Below, piece after piece: positions 15,201-24,286 of a stretch of 64,000 nucleotides of DNA. Every line of letters starts with the position of its first letter. Positions within the stretch are counted from its first letter, which is position 1. Position numbers and translations under genes: made by a program. The notes beneath the pieces were generated by a model. The model saw nothing but the letters and a program-made list of their open reading frames with translations. It ran no database searches and had not been told where the DNA came from. The stretch is from NCBI RefSeq assembly GCF_003626535.1, contig NZ_RBAL01000003.1:1-64000 (forward strand), in the 5' to 3' direction. Source of the DNA: Streptomyces hoynatensis. Lineage in GTDB: Bacteria; Actinomycetota; Actinomycetes; Streptomycetales; Streptomycetaceae.

Positions 15201-15692
15201 ATGCGTGATAACGGGAGTCGGCCGGCGATGGATGGCCCGCCGAGACGGTATCGATTCCGCAGCGACTGGCGAGTAGCCGCACCGCCGGACGCCGTCTACC
15301 GCGTGCTCGAACGACATCAGGACTACCCACTCTGGTGGCCACACATCCGCGAGGTCGTCCAGACCGGCCCCGACACCGGCCGCTGCAGGTTCCGCTCCGT
15401 GCTGCCCGTCGACCTGAACGTCACCGTCCGCGCCCTGCGCCGCGACCCGGCCGCCCGGGTCCTGGAGATCGCGCTCGGCGGCGACCTGGAGGGCCGCATG
15501 CGGTTCCACGTCGCGGCCCGCGGGGCCGGCGCCCGGGTGCGCATCCGGCAGGACACCGAGCTGCGCCAGCCCCTGCTGCGCCGCCTCGCCCGCCCCGCGC
15601 GGCCCCTCCTCCTCGCCAACCACGCGCTGATGATGCGGGCCGGACGGCGAGGTCTGCGCGCCTGGTTGGGAGTTCATTTGGAAGTCGGGTGA
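15201..15692 (+). CDS. SRPBCC (START-like) family protein
   Basis: A 163-residue helix-grip protein. It contains FRSDWRVAAPPDAVYRVLERHQDYPLWWPHI near the N-terminus, the usual opening of polyketide-cyclase/dehydrase-like SRPBCC domains that bind hydrophobic ligands. GGAGGA at 15188–15193 with 7-nt spacing fixes ATG 15201 (MRDNGSRPAM); an ATG at 15186 would place that site inside the gene. No PKS genes are nearby, so a role as a polyketide cyclase is unlikely. It is divergent from ssgB, and tRNA-Val(CAC) follows 45 nt later. Confidence 0.8.
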   Translation: MRDNGSRPAMDGPPRRYRFRSDWRVAAPPDAVYRVLERHQDYPLWWPHIREVVQTGPDTGRCRFRSVLPVDLNVTVRALRRDPAARVLEIALGGDLEGRMRFHVAARGAGARVRIRQDTELRQPLLRRLARPARPLLLANHALMMRAGRRGLRAWLGVHLEVG

Positions 15693-15737
15693 GCGGCCAT
15701 GTATGGTTCTCACCGTGCCGCAGGGCACCGCACCAAA

Positions 15738-15809
15738 GGGCGATTAGCTCAGCGGGAGAGCGCTTCGTTCACACCGAAGAGGTCACTGGTTCGATCCCAG
15801 TATCGCCCA
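15738..15809 (+). tRNA. tRNA-Val (CAC)
   Basis: A 72-nt tRNA: acceptor GGGCGAT/ATCGCCC, D-stem GCTC, anticodon stem CTTCG/CGAAG with loop TTCACAC (anticodon CAC), T-loop TTCGATC and A73. CCA is not encoded. A strong hairpin follows after 5 nt. Confidence 0.96.
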
Positions 15810-15814
15810 CATTC

Positions 15815-15858
15815 GAGGGCGGCCCGGCTCCGCGAAAAGCGGGGTTCGGGCCGCCCTC
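15815..15858 (+). terminator. terminator of tRNA-Val(CAC)
   Basis: GAGGGCGGCCCG (15815–15826) pairs perfectly with CGGGCCGCCCTC (15847–15858) across a 20-nt loop that itself contains CCGC/GCGG. It begins 5 nt after the tRNA. Confidence 0.85.
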
Positions 15859-16187
15859 GCCGTGTATCTCCGCGCCCATCCGCCCGGTTCGCCCGGGCTT
15901 GCCCCCGCCCGTGACCCCGCCGGAGTGCGCGGCGTCCGCTGTGCCCTTGGCCGCGGCCGGTGTTGACCGGGATACGCGCCTTCCCGCGGCCCGCGGACGT
16001 TCCGGTTTCCCCGGCCAGGCCGTTCGGCACCGCCCTTGCCGCGGACGGGCGTTCCCCGTCGCCCCCGCGCGCGGCGGGGGGCGGCGCTTCGCGGCCGGGG
16101 CCCCGTGCTCGGTACGATGCGGCACTGCGTGGTTCCCACCGCGCTCTGCCCCGCGCAGGCAGACCAGACAGGAGTCGGGAGAGACCG
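15859..16187. other. 329-nt region upstream of thrS
   Basis: I find no gene. TACGAT at 16113–16118 is a plausible -10 for thrS, giving a leader of about 65 nt. I looked for a T-box leader (AG-box, GGN specifier, TGGnACCGCG) and did not find one. Confidence 0.4.
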
Positions 16188-18167
16188 GTGTCAGACGTCC
16201 GTGTGATCATTCAGCGCGATTCCGAGCGGGAAGAACGCGTGGTGACCACCGGCACGACGGCCGGCGCCCTCTTCGAGGGCGAGCGCTCCGTGGTCGCCGC
16301 GCGCGTCGGCGGGCGGCTGCGCGACCTGGCCTTCGAGCTCGCGGACGGCGACGAGGTCGAGCCGGTGGACATCGCCTCGCCCGACGGCCTGGACATCCTG
16401 CGCCACTCCACCGCCCACGTCATGGCCCAGGCCGTCCAGGAGTTCTTCCCCGAGGCCAAGCTCGGCATCGGCCCGCCCATCAAGGACGGCTTCTACTACG
16501 ACTTCGACGTGGCCGAGCCCTTCAACCCCGAGGACCTGCGCCGCATCGAGAAGCGGATGCAGCAGATCCAGAAGCAGGGCCAGCGCTTTGCGCGGCGGGT
16601 GGTCGGCGAGGCCGAGGCGCGCGAGGAACTCGCCGCCGAGCCCTACAAGCTGGAGCTGATCGGGCTCAAGGGCGCCGCCGCCGAGGCCGCCGAGGGGGCC
16701 GGGGCCGAGGTGGGCGCCGGCGAGCTGACCATCTACGACAACCTCGACCCCGCGTCGGGCGAGACCTGCTGGAAGGACCTCTGCCGCGGCCCGCACCTGC
16801 CGCACACCAGGCTGATCCCCGCCTTCAGGCTGATGCGTTCCGCCGCCGCCTACTGGCGCGGCAGCGAGCGCAACCCGCAGCTCCAGCGCATCTACGGCAC
16901 CGCCTGGCCGAGCAAGGAGCAGCTCAAGGCCCACCTGGAGTTCCTCGCCGAGGCCGAGAAGCGCGACCACCGCAAGCTCGGCACCGAGCTCGACCTGTTC
17001 TCCTTCCCGGAGGAACTCGGCTCGGGACTGGCCGTCTTCCACCCCAAGGGCGGCGTCGTCCGCAAGGTGATGGAGGACTACTCGCGCCGCCGTCACGAGG
17101 AATCCGGCTACGAATTCGTCAACACCCCGCACATCACCAAGGCGCGGCTGTTCGAAACCTCGGGGCACCTGCCGAACTATGCGGAATCCATGTTTCCCCC
17201 CATGGAATTCGAGGGGCAGGATTATTACCTCAAGGCGATGAACTGCCCGATGCACAACCTGATTTTCCGGGCGCGCGGGCGGTCGTACCGGGAATTGCCG
17301 CTCAGGCTTTTCGAGTTCGGCACGGTCTACCGTTACGAAAAGTCCGGCGTCGTGCACGGGCTGACCCGCACGCGCGGATTCACCCAGGACGACTCGCACA
17401 TCTACTGCACCAAGGAGCAGATGCCGGACGAGCTCGACGCCCTGCTGACCTTCGTGCTCAACCTGCTCCGCGACTACGGCCTGAACGACTTCTACCTCGA
17501 ACTGTCCACCCGCGGGGACTCCGACAAGTTCATCGGCGAGCCCGAGGAGTGGGCGGAGGCCACCGAGACGCTGCGGCAGGCCGCGGGCAAGCAGGGCCTC
17601 GAACTCGTCATGGACCCGGGCGGCGCCGCCTACTACGGGCCCAAGATCTCCGTCCAGGCCAAGGACGCGATCGGCCGCACCTGGCAGATGTCCACGATCC
17701 AGGTCGACTTCCAGCAGCCCAAGCGCTTCGGCCTGGAGTACACCGCCGCCGACGGCACCAGGCAGCGGCCGGTGATGATCCACCGGGCCCTCTTCGGCTC
17801 CATCGAGCGCTTCTTCGCCGTGCTGCTCGAACACTACGCCGGCGTCTTCCCGCCGTGGCTCGCCCCGGTGCAGGCGATCGGCATCCCGATCGGGGACGCC
17901 CACGTGCCCTACCTGCAGGAGTTCGCCGCCGCGGCCAGGGCCAAGGGACTGCGGATGGAGGTCGACTCCTCCGCCGACCGCATGCAGAAGAAGATCCGCA
18001 ACGCGCAGAAGGCGAAGGTCCCCTTCATGGTCATCGCGGGAGACGAGGACGTCGCCCACGACGCGGTCAGCTTCCGCTACCGCGACGGCCTCCAGAAGAA
18101 CGGCATCCCGCGCGCCGAGGCGCTGCGCGAGATCGCCGAGGCGGTCGCCTCCCGCGTCCAGGTCTGA
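16188..18167 (+). CDS. thrS: threonyl-tRNA synthetase
   Basis: A 659-residue class-II synthetase of usual length for the group. Order: TGS domain (about 1–62), editing domain with [11 protein letters not shown] near residue 75 (the HxxxH zinc and editing site), catalytic core with [29 protein letters not shown] (motif 2) and the terminal [16 protein letters not shown] (motif 3), then the anticodon-binding domain (about 555–650). GTG 16188 is chosen because GGGAGAG precedes it and [13 protein letters not shown] matches the expected N-terminus. It starts the conserved actinobacterial block thrS–HIT–pgsA–patA–pimA. Confidence 0.97.
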   Translation: MSDVRVIIQRDSEREERVVTTGTTAGALFEGERSVVAARVGGRLRDLAFELADGDEVEPVDIASPDGLDILRHSTAHVMAQAVQEFFPEAKLGIGPPIKDGFYYDFDVAEPFNPEDLRRIEKRMQQIQKQGQRFARRVVGEAEAREELAAEPYKLELIGLKGAAAEAAEGAGAEVGAGELTIYDNLDPASGETCWKDLCRGPHLPHTRLIPAFRLMRSAAAYWRGSERNPQLQRIYGTAWPSKEQLKAHLEFLAEAEKRDHRKLGTELDLFSFPEELGSGLAVFHPKGGVVRKVMEDYSRRRHEESGYEFVNTPHITKARLFETSGHLPNYAESMFPPMEFEGQDYYLKAMNCPMHNLIFRARGRSYRELPLRLFEFGTVYRYEKSGVVHGLTRTRGFTQDDSHIYCTKEQMPDELDALLTFVLNLLRDYGLNDFYLELSTRGDSDKFIGEPEEWAEATETLRQAAGKQGLELVMDPGGAAYYGPKISVQAKDAIGRTWQMSTIQVDFQQPKRFGLEYTAADGTRQRPVMIHRALFGSIERFFAVLLEHYAGVFPPWLAPVQAIGIPIGDAHVPYLQEFAAAARAKGLRMEVDSSADRMQKKIRNAQKAKVPFMVIAGDEDVAHDAVSFRYRDGLQKNGIPRAEALREIAEAVASRVQV

Positions 18168-18237
18168 GCGGGCGCGGCACCCGCGGCGGGCCCCGGGGGC
18201 GTGCGCCCTCGGCGCCCGCCCGCCTGCTGCCAGGCCA

Positions 18238-18250
18238 TATGCTGACCGCA
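18238..18250 (+). promoter_or_regulatory. -10 box of a probable leaderless promoter for the HIT gene
   Basis: TATGCT (18238–18243) sits 6 nt before ATG 18250, and no ribosome site is present between thrS and the ATG. This fits a leaderless transcript independent of thrS. Confidence 0.45.
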
Positions 18251-18795
18251 TGAGCAGCGAGCCGGAGCAGCAGATCGGGGTGGGGACGCCGGACGCGTTC
18301 CAGCGCCTGTGGACGCCTCACCGGATGGCCTACATCCAGGGCGAGGGCAAGCCGACCGGTGAGGGAGCGGAAGACGGCTGCCCCTTCTGCGCGATCCCCC
18401 GCAAGAGCGACGAGGACGGCCTGATCATCACCCGTGGCGAGAGCGTCTACGCCGTGCTCAACCTCTACCCGTACAACGGCGGCCACCTGCTCGTGGTGCC
18501 CTACCGGCACATCGCCGACTACACCGACCTGACCGGCCCCGAGACCGCGGAGCTCGCCGAGCTCACCAAGCAGGCCATGACGGCCATCCGCACCGCCTCG
18601 GGCGCCCACGGCTTCAACATCGGCATGAACCAGGGCGCGGCCGCGGGAGCCGGGATCGCGCCCCACCTGCACCAGCACGTGGTCCCCAGGTGGGGCGGCG
18701 ACGCCAACTTCATGCCCGTGGTGGGGCACACCAAGGTGCTGCCCCAACTCCTCGCCGACACCCGGCGGATGCTCGCGGAGGCCTGGCCGCGCTGA
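18250..18795 (+). CDS. HIT-family nucleotide phosphorylase/hydrolase (Ap4A phosphorylase-like)
   Basis: A 181-residue histidine-triad protein. Cys44 and Cys47 (CPFC) are a probable zinc site; NGGHLLVVPYRH (76–87) and the triad HLHQH (His139, His141, His143) with VVPRW complete the active site. The locus matches Mycobacterium tuberculosis Rv2614c–Rv2610c (thrS–HIT–pgsA–patA–pimA), where the HIT protein Rv2613c is an Ap4A phosphorylase; that activity is therefore the likeliest here. Synthetases such as ThrS generate Ap4A, which would explain the adjacency (inference). Confidence 0.88.
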   Translation: MSSEPEQQIGVGTPDAFQRLWTPHRMAYIQGEGKPTGEGAEDGCPFCAIPRKSDEDGLIITRGESVYAVLNLYPYNGGHLLVVPYRHIADYTDLTGPETAELAELTKQAMTAIRTASGAHGFNIGMNQGAAAGAGIAPHLHQHVVPRWGGDANFMPVVGHTKVLPQLLADTRRMLAEAWPR

Positions 18796-18800
18796 GCGGT

Positions 18801-18823
18801 CCCGGCCGCCGCACGCGGCCGGG
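18801..18823. terminator. bidirectional hairpin between HIT gene and convergent membrane protein gene
   Basis: CCCGGCCGC (18801–18809) pairs with GCGGCCGGG (18815–18823) around a 5-nt loop, lying between two convergent stop codons. Confidence 0.75.
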
Positions 18824-18830
18824 TGCCTCG

Positions 18831-20507
18831 TCACATGTTGTACTCGTCCGCGTGCCGCGGCTCGGCGGCCTCCACCTGGCCGCTGAGCGCCTGCGCCCTG
18901 CTGTCGAAGGGCGTGACGTCCACGCCGTTCTCCTCCAGCACGCGTATCGCGGCCGCGTGCGCCACCCGCAGCACCGGCGTGGCCGTCCGCAGCACGTCGT
19001 CCACCATGAAGCGGTTGCGCCACGGCGTCGTCGCCCAGGTGTGCCGCAGGCCGAAGGGCTCGGGCAGGGAGATGGTGCCGCCCAGCTTGTCCAGCCGGGC
19101 GGGGAACCAGGTCAGCGGCGCGCGCGCGGCAAGACGCACCACCTCGCGCGCCTCCACCAGCGGCAGCTTCCGCGAGGTCGTGCGCCAGGGGCGCAGCGGA
19201 TCGCGCACGTTCCGGGACTTGCCCTCGGGGCCCTTCCTGAAGAAGCCGTGCAGCGGGCCGAGCGCGTGCCCGGTCACCTCGATGCGCAGCGTGTGGTGCA
19301 GCACGGTCACCGAGATCATCATCGTGACCACCAGCTCGCCGTCCCACAGCACGAACTGCACGCCCAGGTAGTGGCGTTCCGAGCTGCCGTACTGCTGCTC
19401 GTTGCAGATGCGCTGCACCTCGACGTTGCTGAAGCTGTACCCGTCGGCCGTGGGCCCGTCCGGGCGCGAGACCTCCCCGGCGCCCTCGCCCACGTGCCGC
19501 ACCACCCAGTGCACTATCGAGGGCTGCGTGAAGCCGCCGGTGTGCAGCGGGCCGCGCTCCAGCATCCGCATCTGGTCGTGGATCGCCCGCGCCACGTCCC
19601 AGCTGCGGAACGGGTCGATCTCCCGGCCCGGATCGCGCGGCCGCAGCTCCTCCGCCAGCTGCCAGCTTCCCCAGCGCACGCCCATGCCCAGTATCCCCTT
19701 GGGGCCGGCGTAGTGGACGACGTTGCTGTTCTGCTCGGCGGTCAGCTTCGCCAGGCCGATCCGCAGCCGCTCGGCCTCCGCGTCGTTCGGGTTCTGCGGC
19801 ACGGCCTCCGGGATGCGGGCGCCCGCGCCGCCCCCGCCGAGCAGGTCCGACCAGTGCGCCCTCAGGTTCTGGGCGGTGCGCTCGCACACCTGCCTGGCGA
19901 GGAACCAGCCGGCGACCGGGGCCGGCAGCAGGCTCCAGACGTAGAGCCGCACGACGCCGTCGACCGGGACCCGGATCACGAAGAGCACGATGAGGACGGC
20001 CAGCAGCGCCAGCACGACCTGCCCGATGATCCCGGTGCGCCGGTCCTGCGAGCCGGCGATGGTGCGGCGCAGCTGGAAGAGCCCGAGCCACACCAGCACG
20101 CCGGGCAGGAACAGCAGGCCGAAGGCGACCATGATGGCGGTCAGGCGCCGGTCGCGCTGGCGGCGGATGCGCTTGGCGTTGAGCGCGTGCTCCACGACCG
20201 TCTGTGGCTCCGCGCCGAAGGACTGGACCAGCGGCTTGCGCCCGTCGCCCAGCATCCGGGTCTCGATGGCGCGGGTGAACGCCTCGCCGAGATTGGGTTC
20301 GAGCAGCGTGAAGCGGCCCTTCTTGACCGAGGCGGCGTCGTTGGGCTCGCATATCTGGGCCGGTTCCACGTCGCGGTAGGCGACCGAGGCGATCGCGTCG
20401 CTGACGCCGGTGCGCCCGCTGCCCGCCCCGGAGAGCGGCACCTGGGCGCCGGGCGCGAAGTCGAATTCCACCCCCGCCCCGTTCCTGAGGTCGTCAAGCC
20501 CGGCCAT
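18831..20507 (-). CDS. large membrane protein of unknown function, 558 aa
   Basis: A 558-residue protein with a soluble N-terminus (about 1–120; MAGLDDLRNGAGVEFDF), three or so hydrophobic segments (about 124–145, 162–182 and 186–206), and a long cytoplasmic or extracellular C-terminal region (about 210–558) rich in Arg and Trp with no motif I recognise. Similar proteins occur at this place in streptomycetes as far as I recall, without assigned function. It lies on the opposite strand inside the otherwise co-directional HIT–pgsA block. The ATG at 20507 follows no strong ribosome site. Confidence 0.75.
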   Translation of the reverse strand: MAGLDDLRNGAGVEFDFAPGAQVPLSGAGSGRTGVSDAIASVAYRDVEPAQICEPNDAASVKKGRFTLLEPNLGEAFTRAIETRMLGDGRKPLVQSFGAEPQTVVEHALNAKRIRRQRDRRLTAIMVAFGLLFLPGVLVWLGLFQLRRTIAGSQDRRTGIIGQVVLALLAVLIVLFVIRVPVDGVVRLYVWSLLPAPVAGWFLARQVCERTAQNLRAHWSDLLGGGGAGARIPEAVPQNPNDAEAERLRIGLAKLTAEQNSNVVHYAGPKGILGMGVRWGSWQLAEELRPRDPGREIDPFRSWDVARAIHDQMRMLERGPLHTGGFTQPSIVHWVVRHVGEGAGEVSRPDGPTADGYSFSNVEVQRICNEQQYGSSERHYLGVQFVLWDGELVVTMMISVTVLHHTLRIEVTGHALGPLHGFFRKGPEGKSRNVRDPLRPWRTTSRKLPLVEAREVVRLAARAPLTWFPARLDKLGGTISLPEPFGLRHTWATTPWRNRFMVDDVLRTATPVLRVAHAAAIRVLEENGVDVTPFDSRAQALSGQVEAAEPRHADEYNM

Positions 20508-20834
20508 GGGTACCCCCAGTTCTCGAACCCGTATCCCGAACGTCAGCCGCCGTCAGGCCAGTTCCCCCGTAACGGCAAGGACACACCTGGTACGCCCCAA
20601 GCCTATCGGCGGAAAAGGGGCCCCGGGCGCGCGTGCGCGCACCCGGGGCACAACCCCGGCCACCCGGGGCCCGCGTACCCGGCCGCAGGCCCGTGCGCAG
20701 GCCCGTGCGGGGCCCGGGCCCGGCCGCCGCGGGGCCGGTGCCGGGCCCCGCACGGGCGCTTCGGCGGCGTGGCTACGATGGGGGCCTTCCGGGCCGCCCG
20801 ACCACGCGGCCCTCACCCGACCCCTGGGAAGGAC
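20508..20834. other. 327-nt divergent intergenic region upstream of pgsA
   Basis: I find no gene. It contains the long hairpin 20701–20757 and, between that and pgsA, TACGAT at 20774–20779 as a possible -10. ATCGTA-like boxes for the minus-strand gene are not evident. Confidence 0.4.
20701..20757 (+). terminator. 17-bp perfect inverted repeat upstream of the pgsA promoter
   Basis: GCCCGTGCGGGGCCCGG (20701–20717) is exactly complementary to CCGGGCCCCGCACGGGC (20741–20757), with a 23-nt GC-rich loop. It lies upstream of the putative pgsA -10 at 20774, so it would stop read-through into the pgsA operon rather than attenuate it. A partial direct repeat GCAGGCCCGTGC overlaps its left arm. Confidence 0.5.
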
Positions 20835-21524
20835 ATGCTCAACAAGTACGCGCGTGCATTCTTCACGCGTGTCCTCACGCCGTTCGCCGCCCTGCTGCTG
20901 AGGCTGCGGGTGAGCCCCGATGCGGTGACGCTGGTCGGAACCGCGGGCGTGATGGCGGGAGCGCTGGCGTTCTACCCCCGTGGCTCGTTCTTCTGGGGCA
21001 CGATAGTCATCACGCTGTTCGTCTTCTCCGACCTCGTCGACGGCAACATGGCCCGCCAGATCGGCGCCTCGAGCCGCTGGGGTGCCTTCCTGGACTCCAC
21101 CCTCGACCGCGTCGCCGACGCCGCCATCTTCAGCGCCCTCGCCCTGTGGTACGCGGGCGAGGGCGACAACCTGATGCTCTGCGCCGTGACCCTCTTCTGC
21201 CTGGCCAGCGGCCAGGTCGTCTCGTACACCAAGGCGCGCGGCGAGAGCATCGGGATGCCGGTGAAGGTCAACGGCCTGGTGGAGCGCGCCGAGCGGCTGG
21301 TGATCACCCTGGTGTGCGCCGGCTTCGCCGGCCTCGAGGACTTCGGCGTGCCGCACATCGGCGTCGTGCTGCCGATCGCGCTGTGGGTGGTCGCCGCCGG
21401 CAGCCTGATCACGCTGATCCAGCGGATGGTGACCGTGCGCCGCGAGGCGGCGGAGGCCGACGCGGCCGAGGCGCGGGCCGCCTCGGCGGCCGGCTCCGAG
21501 CGCCCCGGGGGCTCCGCCTCATGA
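20835..21524 (+). CDS. pgsA: phosphatidylinositol-phosphate synthase (CDP-alcohol phosphatidyltransferase)
   Basis: A 229-residue integral membrane enzyme that joins CDP-diacylglycerol and inositol-1-phosphate. The CDP-alcohol motif is complete: Asp66-x2-Asp69-Gly70-x2-Ala73-Arg74-x8-Gly83-x3-Asp87-x3-Asp91. About six transmembrane helices are visible. GGGAAGGAC precedes ATG 20835. The gene overlaps patA by ATGA and leads a phosphatidylinositol-mannoside operon, which distinguishes it from phosphatidylglycerophosphate synthase. The C-terminus is an Ala/Glu-rich cytoplasmic tail. Confidence 0.93.
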   Translation: MLNKYARAFFTRVLTPFAALLLRLRVSPDAVTLVGTAGVMAGALAFYPRGSFFWGTIVITLFVFSDLVDGNMARQIGASSRWGAFLDSTLDRVADAAIFSALALWYAGEGDNLMLCAVTLFCLASGQVVSYTKARGESIGMPVKVNGLVERAERLVITLVCAGFAGLEDFGVPHIGVVLPIALWVVAAGSLITLIQRMVTVRREAAEADAAEARAASAAGSERPGGSAS

Positions 21525-22432
21525 ACGAGCGGCTGGCCGGCTCGCTCTTCGGCCTCGGCTGGGGCGCCGTCCAGCGTCTGCCCGAGGGCGCCGCGACGGC
21601 GCTCGGCCGCGGCATCGCGGACGCGGCCTGGCGCCGCCGCGGCGCCGGGGTGCTGCGCCTGGAGGCCAACCTGGCCCGGGTGGTGCCCGACGCATCCCCG
21701 GAGCGGCTGCGGGAGCTGGCGCGCGCCGGGATGCGCACCTACCTGCGCTACTGGATGGAGTCCTTCCGGCTGCCGGCCTGGAGCCGCGAGCGGATAAGGA
21801 GTTCCTTCGACCCCTCGGGCGCCCACCACCTCCTGGACGGGCTCGCCTCCGGGCGCGGCGTGATCCTGGCCCTGCCGCACATGGGTAACTGGGACCTCGC
21901 CGGGGCCTGGGTGGTCACCGAGTTGCAGACCCCCTTCGCCACCGTGGCGGAACGGCTGCGGCCCGAGACGCTCTACGACCGGTTCGTGGCCTTCCGGGAG
22001 GGGCTCGGCATGGAGGTGCTGCCGCACACCGGTGGCCCCTCGTTCGGGCGGCTCGCCAGGCGGCTGCGGAGCGGCGGCCTGGTGGCGCTGGTGGCCGACC
22101 GCGACCTGTCGCGGTCGGGGGTCGAGGTGTCGTTCTTCGGAGAGACCGCACGCATGCCCGCGGGACCTGCCATGCTGGCTCAGCAGACCGGCGCGCTGCT
22201 GCTGCCCGTCGGCCTGTGGTACGACGAGACGCCGGTGATGAAGGGCAGGGTCCACCCGCCGGTCGAGGTGCCGGCCGAGGGCACCAGGGCGGAGAAGGCG
22301 GCGGTGATGACCCAGGCGCTGGCCGACTGCTACGCGGCCGACATCTCCCGGCATCCGCAGGACTGGCACATGCTCCAGCCGCTGTGGCCCCGCGACACCG
22401 CGGCCGCGCGGGGGGCCGGGGATGGGAGGTAG
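21521..22432 (+). CDS. patA: phosphatidylinositol mannoside acyltransferase
   Basis: A 303-residue LpxL/HtrB-type acyltransferase. The catalytic H-x4-D is His120–Asp125 in ALPHMGNWDLAGAW; downstream are GGLVALVADRDLSRSGVEV and the PAGPAMLAQQTGA lipid-binding segment. In mycobacteria the orthologue at this position acylates the mannose of phosphatidylinositol mannosides. It is translationally coupled to pgsA (ATGA) and lies 6 nt before pimA. The membrane association is peripheral; no clear transmembrane helix is seen. Confidence 0.9.
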   Translation: MNERLAGSLFGLGWGAVQRLPEGAATALGRGIADAAWRRRGAGVLRLEANLARVVPDASPERLRELARAGMRTYLRYWMESFRLPAWSRERIRSSFDPSGAHHLLDGLASGRGVILALPHMGNWDLAGAWVVTELQTPFATVAERLRPETLYDRFVAFREGLGMEVLPHTGGPSFGRLARRLRSGGLVALVADRDLSRSGVEVSFFGETARMPAGPAMLAQQTGALLLPVGLWYDETPVMKGRVHPPVEVPAEGTRAEKAAVMTQALADCYAADISRHPQDWHMLQPLWPRDTAAARGAGDGR

Positions 22433-22438
22433 GCCGGC

Positions 22439-23599
22439 ATGAGGATCGGCATCGTCTGCCCGTACTCCTGGGACGTGCCGGGCGGCGTCCAGTTCCACGT
22501 GCGGGACCTGGCCGAGCACCTGATCCGGCAGGACCACGACGTCTCCGTGCTGGCCCCGGCCGACGAGGACACCCCGCTGCCGCCGTACGTCGTCTCCGCG
22601 GGCCGCGCCGTGCCCGTCCCCTACAACGGCTCCGTGGCCAGGCTGAACTTCGGCCTGCTGTCCGCGGCGCGGGTCAGGCGCTGGGTGCACGAGGGCGACT
22701 TCGACGTGCTCCACATCCACGAGCCCGCCGCCCCCTCCCTCGCCCTGCTGACCTGCTGGGCGGCGCGCGGCCCCATCGTCGCCACCTTCCACACCTCCAA
22801 CCCCCGCTCGCGCGCGATGATCGCGGCCTATCCGATCCTGCAGCCCGCCCTGGAGAAGATCAGCGCGCGGATCGCGGTCAGCGAGTACGCCAGGCGCACC
22901 CTGGTCGAACACCTCGGCGGGGACGCGGTGGTCATCCCCAACGGCGTCGACGTCGGCTTCTTCGCCGGGGCCGAGCCCAAGGCCGAGTGGCAGGGGCAGA
23001 CCATCGGCTTCATCGGCAGGATCGACGAGCCGCGCAAGGGCCTGCCGGTGCTGATGCGGGCCCTGCCCGGCATCCTGGCCGCCCGCCCGGAGGCCAGGCT
23101 GCTGGTGGCCGGCCGCGGCGACCGGAAGGAGGCGGTCGCGGGGCTGCCGCCCGCCGTGCGCGAGCGGGTCGAGTTCCTCGGCATGGTCAGCGACGAGGAC
23201 AAGGCCAGGCTGCTGCGCAGCGTCGACCTGTACGTCGCGCCCAACACCGGGGGCGAGAGCTTCGGGATCATCCTCGTGGAGGCCATGTCGGCGGGCGCCC
23301 CGGTGCTGGCCAGCGATCTGGACGCGTTCGCCCAGGTCCTCGACGGCGGCGCGGCGGGGGAGCTCTTCCCCAACGAGGACGCCGGCGCGCTGGCCGCCGC
23401 GGCGGCCCGGCTGCTGGGCGACCCGGAGCGCCGCGCCGAGCTGCGGGAGCGCGGCAGCAGGCACGTGCGCCGCTTCGACTGGACCACGGTGGGCGCCGAC
23501 ATCCTCGCCGTCTACGAGACGGTGACCGCGGGGGCGGAGGCCGTCGCCCCCGACGACCGGGTGGGCCTGCTCGGCCGCCTGGGCTTCGCCCGCGACTGA
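22439..23599 (+). CDS. pimA: phosphatidylinositol alpha-mannosyltransferase (GT4)
   Basis: A 386-residue GT-B glycosyltransferase. It begins MRIGIVCPYSWDVPGGVQFH with the loop GGVQ that contacts the acceptor lipid, and has IGFIGRIDEPRKGLPVL and ESFGIILVEAMSAGAPVLAS (GDP-mannose phosphate site, with the EX7E-like pair). It transfers mannose from GDP-mannose to phosphatidylinositol on the cytoplasmic face. Operon position after pgsA and patA supports the assignment. GGGAGGTAG lies just before the ATG. Confidence 0.93.
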   Translation: MRIGIVCPYSWDVPGGVQFHVRDLAEHLIRQDHDVSVLAPADEDTPLPPYVVSAGRAVPVPYNGSVARLNFGLLSAARVRRWVHEGDFDVLHIHEPAAPSLALLTCWAARGPIVATFHTSNPRSRAMIAAYPILQPALEKISARIAVSEYARRTLVEHLGGDAVVIPNGVDVGFFAGAEPKAEWQGQTIGFIGRIDEPRKGLPVLMRALPGILAARPEARLLVAGRGDRKEAVAGLPPAVRERVEFLGMVSDEDKARLLRSVDLYVAPNTGGESFGIILVEAMSAGAPVLASDLDAFAQVLDGGAAGELFPNEDAGALAAAAARLLGDPERRAELRERGSRHVRRFDWTTVGADILAVYETVTAGAEAVAPDDRVGLLGRLGFARD

Positions 23600-23711
23600 G
23601 CCCACGCGCCGGGCGCGGCCCCCTCGTCCCGGCCCCCGGCACCCGGCCCCGCGCGGCCGGGGGCGGGCCTGCCGTCCCGGGTCCGTGGCACGGGCGGGCG
23701 CGGCGGCCGAG

Positions 23712-23726
23712 TAGGGTGACCGGGCG
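23712..23726 (+). promoter_or_regulatory. -10 box of a probable leaderless promoter
   Basis: TAGGGT (23712–23717) is 8 nt before GTG 23726 and there is no ribosome site, suggesting that the LemA-like gene has its own leaderless transcript. Confidence 0.5.
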
Positions 23727-24286
23727 TGACCACCGCCATCTGGATCGCCGTCGCCCTGCTGCTGATCGGCGTCTACCTCAGCTGGACCGCGGGGCGCCTG
23801 GACCGGCTGCACGCCCGCATCGACGCCGCCAGGGCCGCGCTCGACGCCCAGCTGCTGCGCCGCGCCTCCATCGCCCAGGAGGTCGCCACCGCCGGCGTCC
23901 TCGACCCGGCCGCCGCCATGGTGCTCTACCAGGCCGCGCACGCCGCGCGGCTGGCCGAGGACGAGCAGCGGGAGGTCGCCGAGAGCGAGCTGAGCCAGGC
24001 GCTGCGCGCGGTGTTCGAGGAGGGCGCCCAGGTGCGGGCGGTGCACGAGGCCCCGGGCGGGCAGGCCACCACCGAGGAGCTGGCCGCCGCGGTGCGCCGG
24101 GTGCCGATGGCCAGGCGCTTCCACAACGACGCCGTGCGCGCCGCCCGTGCGGTGCGCAGGCACCGCACGGTCCGCTGGCTCAGGCTGGCGGGACACGCGC
24201 CCTTCCCGCTCGCCTTCGAGATGGACGACGAGCCGCCGCCCGCCCTCGTGGACTTCGCCGCAGAACACCGGCGTGCAGGCCACTGA
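23726..24286 (+). CDS. LemA-like membrane protein, function unknown
   Basis: A 186-residue protein with one N-terminal helix (about 3–20), then a long helical region. The segment RLDRLHARIDAARAALDAQLLRRASIAQEVA and the later RRFHNDAVRAARAVRRHR … PFPLAFEMDD parallel the order of conserved elements in LemA proteins (helix, ‘id.QL.rR’ segment, ‘YNDAV’, ‘FEad’). The similarity is remote and the LemA call is an inference. In mycobacteria the gene after pimA is a different, NUDIX-type protein. The role is probably envelope-related. Confidence 0.55.
   Translation: MTTAIWIAVALLLIGVYLSWTAGRLDRLHARIDAARAALDAQLLRRASIAQEVATAGVLDPAAAMVLYQAAHAARLAEDEQREVAESELSQALRAVFEEGAQVRAVHEAPGGQATTEELAAAVRRVPMARRFHNDAVRAARAVRRHRTVRWLRLAGHAPFPLAFEMDDEPPPALVDFAAEHRRAGH

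Noticed and set aside
15859..16187. T-box riboswitch before thrS
   Set aside because: No AG-box, specifier loop or antiterminator sequence was found.
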